Shown here piece after piece: positions 17,565 through 23,981 of a stretch of 64,000 bases of DNA (position 1 is its first letter; each line of letters begins with the position of its first letter). The DNA lies in NCBI GenBank assembly GCA_036509255.1, contig DATCFY010000218.1:81429-145428 (forward strand), read 5' to 3'. The translations under genes and the position numbers were made by a program. The notes beneath the pieces were generated by a model. It saw only the letters and a program-made list of their open reading frames with translations, did no database searches and had not been told where the DNA came from. Source of the stretch: RYN-230 sp036509255. Its GTDB lineage: Bacteria; Actinomycetota; Actinomycetes; Streptosporangiales; Streptosporangiaceae.

Positions 17565-18566
17565 GCAGCATGGAATCGGCAGCGGCCGGGAAGACGGCCG
17601 TGACGAACGTGCGCGTGTTCGACGGCCACGGGTTGCGCCCGGCTGGGACGGTGGTCATCGAGGGGGACCGGATCGGCACCGATCCTTCGGGCGCCGAGGT
17701 CATCGACGGGGCCGGCGGCGTGCTGCTGCCGGGGCTCATCGACGCGCACGTCCACGTCCGCGACCAGGACACCCTGCGGCGGCTGTGCCGTTTCGGGGTG
17801 ACCTCCGTGCTCGACATGGCCAGCGGATCGCCCGCCCTGGTGGACTCGCTGCGCGCGGTCCCCGGGCTGACCGGCCTGCTCAGCGCGGGCACGCCGGCCA
17901 TCGCGCCGGGCAGTCTGCACGCCCGCTTCCCGGTCATCGGCGAGCGCGGGCTGATCAAGGGCCCCGACCAGGCTGAGCAATTCGTGGCCGACCGGGTTGC
18001 CGAGGGATCGGACTACATCAAGATCATCGTGGGCAGCCCGGGCGCTGACCACGACCAGGCCACGGTGGACGCCCTCGTGGCCGCCGCGCACGGGCACGGA
18101 AAGCAGGCCGTGGCGCACGCGTCTTCCTCGGCCGCGGTGGCGAAGGCCCAGCACGCCGGGGTGGACGTGCTCACCCATGTGCCGCTGGACCAGGCCCTGG
18201 ACGAGGCCGCAGCGGCGCAGATGGCCGTGGACGGCCGGATCCTCATCCCCACCCTGACCATGATGGAGACCCTCGTCGCGCTGCTCGGCCGCCCGGGCGA
18301 CGGGTACGCCGCGGCGCGGGACAGCGTGGCCGCGGCGTACCACGCCGGGGTGCCGATCCTGGCCGGCACCGACGCCAACGCCGACGCCGGCAGCCCGGCC
18401 GCGGTCAGCCACGGCGACAGCTGCACCATGAGCTGGAGCTGCGGGTGGACGCCGGGCTGACCTGGTGCTCCTCGACGATGATCCGCTCCAGGACATCCGG
18501 GCGACCCGGTCGATCCGCCGCGTCTGGTGCGGCGGGGCCGGGCATGTTCCACTGTCTCAAGGATGA
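17561..18566 (+). pseudogene. Amidohydrolase-family protein, frameshifted and internally deleted at the 3' end
   Basis: GTG 17561 overlaps the preceding stop and has GGAGG seven bases upstream. The first 285 or so residues are a good metal-dependent amidohydrolase (GLIDAHVHVRD metal site, IKIIVGSPG, AVAHASSSAAV, DVLTHVPLD, AGTDANAD). At about 18420 the frame breaks: reading CTG CAC CAT GAG one base over restores the family sequence LHHELELRVDAGL. The sequence then jumps to a family C-terminus, DLVLLDDDPLQDI, in a third frame (18459-18566). So one base, and roughly 30-40 codons near 18460, appear to be lost. As annotated the reading frame stops at 18460 (299 residues). Metal ligands survive, so residual activity cannot be excluded. 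Confidence 0.75.
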
Positions 18567-18575
18567 GGAGGTCCG

Positions 18576-19499
18576 ATGAGCCTGCACGGACTGCTGTCAG
18601 TCACCATTGGCGTGCCGAATGCCGGCGAGACCGGCGCCTACTACGCCGACTTCGGCCTTACCCCCGAGAGTGACGGCTGGTATAGCACGGCGGACGCCGG
18701 GCGCCAGCTGCGGATTGTTTCCGCGCCCACCCGGCGGCTGGTCGAGATGCGGGTCGGCGTGGATGACCCGGACGACCTCGCGCGCGCCGCGGCCAGCCTG
18801 GAGCGCCTCGGCGTGCCCGTCAGCCTCAGCGGGAGGAGCCTGCAGGCGGTGGAGCCGGTGACCGGTACCCGGGTCTTCCTGGACGTCGCCCCGCGGATCC
18901 AGCAGAAACCGGCCGCCGCCGGGCGGTACAACGGGCCGGGCCGGGCCGAACGGCCGGACAGCCGGGCTCCGGGCTTCTTCCGGCCGGGACCGGTGCGGCC
19001 GCGCAAGCTCGGCCACGCCGTGCTGGGCAGCACCGACCATGAACGCTCGATGTCGTTCTTCACCGACGGCCTCGGTTTCAAGATCAGCGACCGGATAGCC
19101 GGAGTCGGCGCGTTCATGCGCTGCTCGACTGACCACCACAACGTGCTCGTGCCGGCCGCGCCAGTGAACTTCCTGCACCACACGTCCTGGCAGGTGGACG
19201 ACGTCGACGAGGTGGGCCGCGGCGCGTTCGCCATGCTCGAGGGACGGCCGGAGCGGCACGTCTGGGGCCTCGGACGGCACTACGCCGGGTCTAATTTCTT
19301 CTGGTACCTCAAGGATCCGGCGGGCAACTTCTCCGAGTACTACTCGGACATGGACTGCATCGTGGACGACCAGCTGTGGACGCCGGAAGATCTCGAAGGC
19401 GCCCGGGGCCTGTTCGCCTGGGGGCCGCCGCCGCCGGCCTCCTTCCTGCACCCCGAGGACCTCGCGGCCATGATGACCGGCGCCCACGCCTCGCGGTGA
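18576..19499 (+). CDS. VOC-family extradiol-type dioxygenase
   Basis: A 307-residue two-module vicinal-oxygen-chelate protein, resembling catechol 2,3-dioxygenase or 2,3-dihydroxybiphenyl dioxygenase, which cleave catechols next to the hydroxyls using Fe(II). The C-terminal module has the expected ligand set: His in KLGHAVLGSTDHE (about residue 148), His in NFLHHTSWQVDDVDE (about 200) and Glu in GNFSEYYSD (about 253). The N-terminal module is shorter and lacks ligands, as usual. ATG 18576 has GAGGAGG about six bases upstream. Downstream of a flavin hydroxylase this fits hydroxylation followed by ring cleavage. Confidence 0.88.
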   Translation: MSLHGLLSVTIGVPNAGETGAYYADFGLTPESDGWYSTADAGRQLRIVSAPTRRLVEMRVGVDDPDDLARAAASLERLGVPVSLSGRSLQAVEPVTGTRVFLDVAPRIQQKPAAAGRYNGPGRAERPDSRAPGFFRPGPVRPRKLGHAVLGSTDHERSMSFFTDGLGFKISDRIAGVGAFMRCSTDHHNVLVPAAPVNFLHHTSWQVDDVDEVGRGAFAMLEGRPERHVWGLGRHYAGSNFFWYLKDPAGNFSEYYSDMDCIVDDQLWTPEDLEGARGLFAWGPPPPASFLHPEDLAAMMTGAHASR

Positions 19500-19718
19500 T
19501 GGAGCAGCCCACGAGCAGGCTCGCAGGCTTAGCGGACGCCGCTGGCATGAGGGCGGTTGCGGCCGCGTCAGACGCCCTCGCCGCGGATTCCTACCCTGCA
19601 GGGGCCCTTCCGGAGGGGGGACGTGCTCCGGCTTCGCGCCGGGATGTACCGGATCATGTACGTCATCGAGGGTGACCAGGTAACGATCCAGCGGGTTGAT
19701 CGCGTTAGTGAGGGCTAA
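19499..19718 (+). pseudogene. RelE/ParE-type toxin remnant, frameshifted
   Basis: Starting at an ATG overlapping the dioxygenase stop, the frame reads GMRAVAAASDALAADSYPAGAL, which resembles the helical start of RelE/ParE toxins. From about 19616 the family sequence continues one frame over: FRRGDVLRLRAGMYRIMYVI, then a strand ending before the TAA at 19716-19718. The typical RelE core (LRLRAGxYRxxY) is clear. A single-base shift splits the gene, and no antitoxin gene is next to it. Confidence 0.65.
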
Positions 19719-19786
19719 CGCCGGATCTGGACGCCTCAGATCGGTTCGGGGTCTCCCGGACGCGACGAGGCCGTAGGCTTCCGGCC

Positions 19787-20245
19787 GTGATCGATCAACG
19801 GCTTCAGGAACTGGGCATCGATCTGCCCCCGGTGTTCCCGCCCGCGGGCAACTACCTCGGATGCGTGGTGGATGGCGGCCTTGTCCACGTCGGGGGACAC
19901 GGGCCCATCAATGGCGAGAACGTCATCCGCGGGAAGGTGGGCGGCGATCTCTCGCTGGAGGAGGGACGGCAGGCGGCCCGGGCGACGGCCCTGTCGATCC
20001 TCGCCACGTTGCGGGCTGAGCTTGGTGACCTCGATCGCATTGCCCGGATCGTGAAGGTGTTCGGGATGGTCAACGTGGCCCCCGGCTTCAACCAGACCCC
20101 AGCGGTCATCGATGGCTGCTCCGACCTGCTGGTGGAGGTCTTCGGCGAGGCGGGACGCCACACCCGCAGCGCCGTCGGCCTCGCCGAGCTGCCCTTCGAC
20201 ATCGCGGTGGAAATCGAGCTGACGGCGCGGCTGCGGCCGGCCTGA
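19787..20245 (+). CDS. RidA/YjgF-family protein
   Basis: A 152-residue member of the Rid family (trimeric enamine/imine deaminases and relatives). Typical features are YLGCVVDGGLVHVGGHGPI, the long helix with RAELGDLDRIARIVKVFGMV, and the C-terminal TRSAVGLAELPFDIAVEIE, where the Arg corresponds to the substrate-binding Arg of RidA. It is longer than the classical 128-residue RidA and closer to the RidA-like subgroup. GTG 19787 is the only plausible start. It stands alone and may belong to the catabolic cluster upstream. Confidence 0.9.
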   Translation: MIDQRLQELGIDLPPVFPPAGNYLGCVVDGGLVHVGGHGPINGENVIRGKVGGDLSLEEGRQAARATALSILATLRAELGDLDRIARIVKVFGMVNVAPGFNQTPAVIDGCSDLLVEVFGEAGRHTRSAVGLAELPFDIAVEIELTARLRPA

Positions 20246-20423
20246 CCGCCGCTCCCCGGCTCGGCGGCTGCCGCGCGCCGGAGTGCCCGCCGCCGGGCAG
20301 TGCTACCAGCAACTCCGAACCATCTGCCCGGCACCGCCAGCCGGCGGCCGCGCCGCAGTGCGAATCCTGCCCACAGCCAGCGGCTACCGCTCACAACCCC
20401 ACGCTTCATGACGACGGAGCCGC
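20246..20423. other. Non-coding spacer with a GC hairpin
   Basis: Spacer between the RidA-like gene and the TetR operator. TGCCCG-CCGC-CGGGCA at 20284-20299 can form a 6-bp stem and may terminate the RidA transcript, though no T-run follows. Nothing else recognised. Confidence 0.35.
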
Positions 20424-20470
20424 TATACCGACGATAAACTCGTGCCGATTTCCGGTGTATCGTCGGTATA
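20424..20470. promoter_or_regulatory. Long inverted repeat, likely TetR operator
   Basis: TATACCGACGATA (20424-20436) and its exact reverse complement TATCGTCGGTATA (20458-20470) are separated by 21 bases and end one base before the TetR gene ATG. The right arm is also part of TGTAT-N7-ATACA (20456-20472). A 13-bp perfect pair with 34-bp spacing suggests two bound dimers, or one regulator contacting both arms, over the promoter. Autoregulation of the TetR/aldo-keto reductase operon is the simplest reading. Confidence 0.7.
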
Positions 20471-20471
20471 C

Positions 20472-21227
20472 ATGAGATCGGGGCGGACGCGTCTGATGGA
20501 GGCCGCGCGTTCGCTGCTAGCCGAGCACCCCGAACGTGAACCCAGCACCCGAGAGCTTTACGAGGCGGCGGGTGTGGCCCCGCCCACGCTGTATCACCAC
20601 TTTGGTACCAAGGGCGGTTTGCTCGAGGCCGTGGTTGAAGAAGCCTTCTCCGCTTATCTGGAGCGCAAGCGTGGAGTTCCCCGCACGGGCGACCTGCTCA
20701 TCGACTTCGCGGCGGGGTGGGACATGCACATCGGCTTCGGCGTGGAGAACCCGGTTCTCTACGCTCTCATGTACCGCCGCGAGGATGGACGCCGCTCCCG
20801 GGCTGCGCAGACGGCTGAGGCGGAGTTGCGTCGCGGCCTGGAGCAGCTTGCCAACGCCGGACTCCTCCGGATAGGCCTCGATGAGGCGATGGCCGTAACG
20901 ACGGCCATGGCGACTGGCTGCGTCACCCAGCTCATTCACGATGGGGGATCTGCCACCGGAACGGTGGCACGGTCGATGCGTGCCGCGCTGATGTCTGAGC
21001 TCACCGGGGACTCGCCGGAGCGCAACGACACCGACCAGGCTGCCCGGTTGCTGCTCGCTCGGCTCGGCTCGGTGCCGGGCCTGTTCACCCCCGCCGAGGA
21101 AGCACTGCTGCGTCAGTGGTTGCACACCCTCACCAAACACTTCGGGCCAATGCCTGGAGACGTCGACCGAGGCGTCGCGAGGCCGGTACTCCGACCAGGC
21201 GCACGAAAGAAGGAACGAGAAGATTGA
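20472..21227 (+). CDS. TetR-family transcriptional regulator
   Basis: A 251-residue regulator. The N-terminal TetR HTH is at about residues 3-50 (STRELYEAAGVAPPTLYHHFGTKG) and a ligand-binding domain follows. ATG 20472 is chosen because an upstream in-frame GTG (20442) lies inside the spacer of the inverted repeat; the transcript may be nearly leaderless. The stop overlaps the TTG start of the aldo-keto reductase gene, so the two form an operon, presumably repressed through 20424-20470 and released by a substrate of the reductase. Confidence 0.9.
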   Translation: MRSGRTRLMEAARSLLAEHPEREPSTRELYEAAGVAPPTLYHHFGTKGGLLEAVVEEAFSAYLERKRGVPRTGDLLIDFAAGWDMHIGFGVENPVLYALMYRREDGRRSRAAQTAEAELRRGLEQLANAGLLRIGLDEAMAVTTAMATGCVTQLIHDGGSATGTVARSMRAALMSELTGDSPERNDTDQAARLLLARLGSVPGLFTPAEEALLRQWLHTLTKHFGPMPGDVDRGVARPVLRPGARKKERED

Positions 21228-22207
21228 CCAGTTCCACCGGTGAGGAGTTCGTCGCCACCCACCTGGTGGGAGGGCAGGACCGAGTGCCCCGACTCGGATA
21301 CGGTGCCATGCAGTTGGCAGGCCCCGGAGTGATCGGGCTGCCCGAAGACGTGACCGGCGCGATCGGGGTCCTGCGCCGAGCCGTAGACCAGGGGGTCCGG
21401 TTCTTCGATACAGCCAACGCCTACGGTCCGCGCACCGTCAACCAGATCATCGGGCGGGCACTCAGCCCCTTCGCCGACGACATCGTGATCGGGAACAAGG
21501 TTGGGGCATGGCGCGACCCAGCCGGTGGCTGGGCGACCGACAGCCGGCCGGAGACGGTGCGGACCCAGGTCGAGGATGCGTTGCTCGACATGCGCGCCAA
21601 TTCCAGTCCGCTCACCTACCTGCGTCTGCGGGGCGACAGCCAGGCGCCGGGGAACGTGCCGCCTGAGGAGGTGCCGCTCGAGGACGCACTAGGTGCCCTC
21701 GTCGAACTGCACGACGAAGGCAAGATCCGCCACATCGGGTTGTCCGGCGCCTCTCCCGAAATGCTGGAGCGTGCACAGCAGGTCACGCCGATCGCCGCCG
21801 TCCAGAATCGCTTCAATCTGATCGACCGCAGCGGGATAGAGGTGCTGGCGGCCTGCGAGCGGCACGGGATCGCCTTCGTGCCGTTCTTTCCCCTTGCGAC
21901 CGGTTTCCTCGGCGAACCCGCGGCGCTCACGCGGCCAGCTCAGCGGCTCGGCGTCGCCACGTCGGCGGTGGCCCTGGCCTGGCTGCTTCGGCGCTCGCCG
22001 GTGATGGTCCCGATCCCGGGTACCAAGTCGCTGGAGCACCTGGGTGACAACATCGGCGCGACTGAGGTCGCGGCCCAGCTGACCGACGAAGAGGTCCGCG
22101 CGCTGACCGCGGTCGAGGACGAAGAGTCCGCGACGCTGAGCAAGATGTCGGCCCAGATGGCCGGCGCTTTGGGGCGTAGCCGACGCAGGTCCGCCGGACG
22201 GCCGTAG
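21224..22207 (+). CDS. Aldo/keto reductase
   Basis: A 327-residue (alpha/beta)8 NADPH-dependent oxidoreductase. The Asp and Tyr of the tetrad are in RFFDTANAYGP and the Lys in IVIGNKVG. The position normally holding the catalytic His lies in SSPLTYLRLRGD, where Arg appears instead, as in some actinobacterial relatives. The NADPH-binding end is MVPIPGTKSLEHLGDNIGA. The start is the TTG at 21224 (TTGA overlap with the TetR stop, purine-rich AAGGAACGAGAAGA upstream); no ATG lies near the expected N-terminus. Confidence 0.88.
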   Translation: MTSSTGEEFVATHLVGGQDRVPRLGYGAMQLAGPGVIGLPEDVTGAIGVLRRAVDQGVRFFDTANAYGPRTVNQIIGRALSPFADDIVIGNKVGAWRDPAGGWATDSRPETVRTQVEDALLDMRANSSPLTYLRLRGDSQAPGNVPPEEVPLEDALGALVELHDEGKIRHIGLSGASPEMLERAQQVTPIAAVQNRFNLIDRSGIEVLAACERHGIAFVPFFPLATGFLGEPAALTRPAQRLGVATSAVALAWLLRRSPVMVPIPGTKSLEHLGDNIGATEVAAQLTDEEVRALTAVEDEESATLSKMSAQMAGALGRSRRRSAGRP

Positions 22208-22215
22208 CGGGCGAA

Positions 22216-22377
22216 GTGAGCCCGGCCATATTAATCGCCGTCCCCGGTGCCTTCCACGCCGTCAAGCTCGGCACCAGCGCCGCCGGCGCGGTTCGTCGCC
22301 GCGCCCAGCAGGCGACGCTAGCGCGTCGGGGCCGGAAGGACGACCCGCTCTACGGGCATCGGTTCGGCGGGAAGGCT
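22216..22377 (+). mobile_element. ISL3-type transposase fragment
   Basis: A short stretch reads FHAVKLGTSAAGAVRRRAQQ followed by LARRGRKDDPLYGHRF. This matches the conserved FHxVKLxxxAxDEVRRRxQQ...GRKGDPLYxIR segment of ISL3-family transposases. The rest of the transposase (about 400 residues) and the IS ends are missing, so this is a dead remnant. It marks past insertion or rearrangement between the aldo-keto reductase and the next gene. Confidence 0.65.
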
Positions 22378-22393
22378 GTGCCACCATGCGGTG

Positions 22394-22768
22394 ATGGAGC
22401 TGACGCTGCGGTTTGAGATCTTTCCCGATGACCTGGACGCCACCGTGGACTTCTACACGAGAGTGCTCCGCTTCACGGTCACGAAGGATGAGCGCGGCGA
22501 TCCGAGCCCGTATGTCTCGCTCACGCGCGGCAGTGTCCATGTCGGGGCGCTCAGGACAGAACCCACGGGTGACGCCCGTGCGGCCCGGCGGCCGCCTGCC
22601 GGAGTGGAACTGGTGCTTGAAGTGGACGACGTCATCGGGGAACGCGACTGGGTCGTCGCGGCAGGGTGGCCGCTCACCGAGGATCTCCAGGACCGTTCCT
22701 GGGGCCTGAAGGACTTCCGCATCCTCGATCCGGCGGGTTACTACCTGCGGATCACAGACCGGGCATAA
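22394..22768 (+). CDS. VOC-family (glyoxalase/bleomycin-resistance-like) protein
   Basis: A 124-residue single-domain vicinal-oxygen-chelate protein with one beta-alpha-beta-beta-beta module at each end (MELTLRFEIFPDDLDATVDF and GLKDFRILDPAGYYLRIT). Such proteins bind small ligands or metals; many confer resistance to glycopeptide-like drugs or act as isomerases. The terminal Glu that usually binds metal in the LxDPxGxxxE motif is Tyr here (DPAGYYLRI), so metal-dependent catalysis is doubtful. ATG 22394 is preferred over the adjacent GTG 22391. Confidence 0.82.
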   Translation: MELTLRFEIFPDDLDATVDFYTRVLRFTVTKDERGDPSPYVSLTRGSVHVGALRTEPTGDARAARRPPAGVELVLEVDDVIGERDWVVAAGWPLTEDLQDRSWGLKDFRILDPAGYYLRITDRA

Positions 22769-22877
22769 CGATCACCTGGATTGTGAAGGGCACGCCCGTG
22801 ACGCCTGCGGAGGCGTATCGCGAAATCGCACCGACCGGGGAGTACGTGACAAGGTCGGCGCCGCCCACCTGCCGTTG

Positions 22878-22899
22878 CCCGGGGCACGCAAACCCCGGG
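22878..22899 (+). terminator. GC hairpin
   Basis: CCCGGGG-CACGCAAA-CCCCGGG, a perfect 7-bp stem with an 8-base loop, about 110 bases after the VOC gene. No T-run follows, so termination is possible but not proven. Confidence 0.35.
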
Positions 22900-22961
22900 G
22901 CCGGTCTCCGGTGACTGGAAGTGAGACGTGCTGAAGGTCTCTTCCCAGCTGAGGATTGACC

Positions 22962-23888
22962 ATGATCTGGATCGCGGACCGTAACCGGGCGCAGGGCGAG
23001 CTGGTCGCGGAGACTCTCCGGGCCGCTGAGTCGGTACCGCGGGAGCGCAGCGCCATCATCGTCGGCGGCCTGCCGGGAGCCCCCAAGGATGCCGTGCTGG
23101 AGGGGCATGGCGTTGACCGGTCGCGGTACCTGACCATCAGCATTGATCGTGTCCTGGCCGCGATGGCGGCGGGCCGGCTCATCCCAGAGGTGGAAGGGCG
23201 GTCGCCGCTGGCGGCCGCTGACCTGGTCCACGCCGAGGCGCAGTATGTGGCCAAGCGGATCGCGCTGGCCGCGGTCAACGATGGCTGGAATGTCATCCTG
23301 GACGTCTCGCTGGCATCACGGCCGTCCGCTGAATCCTGGGCCTACGCACTGCGGTTCGCCGATTATGCCGTAACGGCCATGCTCGCCGATATTAGCACTG
23401 AGGACTCAGTCGCCTATGCCCTCGCGGCTCAGCGGCGCGGCGAGGAGGAGCACAGGCACGGCCGCGGATACGGCGGGCGGCACATCCCCGCCGAGGCGAT
23501 CAGGGCGCTGGACGGCCCGGCCGTCGCCGGGGCCTGGAACAGCATCCGGTGGGTCTCAGGAGCTGAGCCCGCCAGTGTGACGGCCGGGAGTCCCAGAGGC
23601 GGGGGGCTGCCCGGCGGCGCCGTGGCCGCCATGATCAGCGCCTACCAGCGCGGCCAGCTGGGCCTGGAAGGGCTGGGACTGGAATTCCGTGTCCGCCGGT
23701 GGCCCACGGTGCCGTCAGCCTGCCCGCCCGGGCTCGGCCAGGCCCGGGCCGCGATCGACGATCTCGAGCCATATGTTCCCGGCTCGTTCGACGATGTCGT
23801 CCTCGCTTATGACCTGGGCCGGCTGTCGGACAAGGAGTATGAGTTCCTGGCTGAGTCGGCGGCAGTCTCCGCCCCCGATAATCCGTGA
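22962..23888 (+). CDS. Zeta-toxin-like P-loop fold protein with degenerate Walker A
   Basis: A 308-residue protein whose first 185 or so residues follow the zeta-toxin/AAA_33 kinase layout: a nucleotide-binding strand-loop at about residues 32-43, DRVLAAMAAGRLIPE, ADLVHAEAQYVAKRIALAAV, NVILDVSLASRPSAE, and GGRHIPAEAIRAL. Zeta toxins phosphorylate UDP-GlcNAc and need GxxGxGK(S/T). Here the loop reads GGLPGAPKDAV, so the GK(S/T) is lost and ATP binding is doubtful. A C-terminal region of about 100 residues is not recognised. ATG 22962 has GAGGA six bases upstream. No antitoxin gene adjoins it. It may be a binding or regulatory paralogue rather than a toxin. Confidence 0.68.
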   Translation: MIWIADRNRAQGELVAETLRAAESVPRERSAIIVGGLPGAPKDAVLEGHGVDRSRYLTISIDRVLAAMAAGRLIPEVEGRSPLAAADLVHAEAQYVAKRIALAAVNDGWNVILDVSLASRPSAESWAYALRFADYAVTAMLADISTEDSVAYALAAQRRGEEEHRHGRGYGGRHIPAEAIRALDGPAVAGAWNSIRWVSGAEPASVTAGSPRGGGLPGGAVAAMISAYQRGQLGLEGLGLEFRVRRWPTVPSACPPGLGQARAAIDDLEPYVPGSFDDVVLAYDLGRLSDKEYEFLAESAAVSAPDNP

Positions 23889-23981
23889 CCCGGGCAGTGC
23901 GGCGGCGCGGGCGGGCGTCTTTCCAGCATCAGCGGGGTGCCAGCCCTGGACAAGCTGCTGGCCGAGCAGGACCTGCCGTTT

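Noticed and set aside
22962..23888. Active zeta toxin of a toxin-antitoxin system
   Set aside because: The P-loop lacks GK(S/T) and no epsilon-type antitoxin gene is adjacent.
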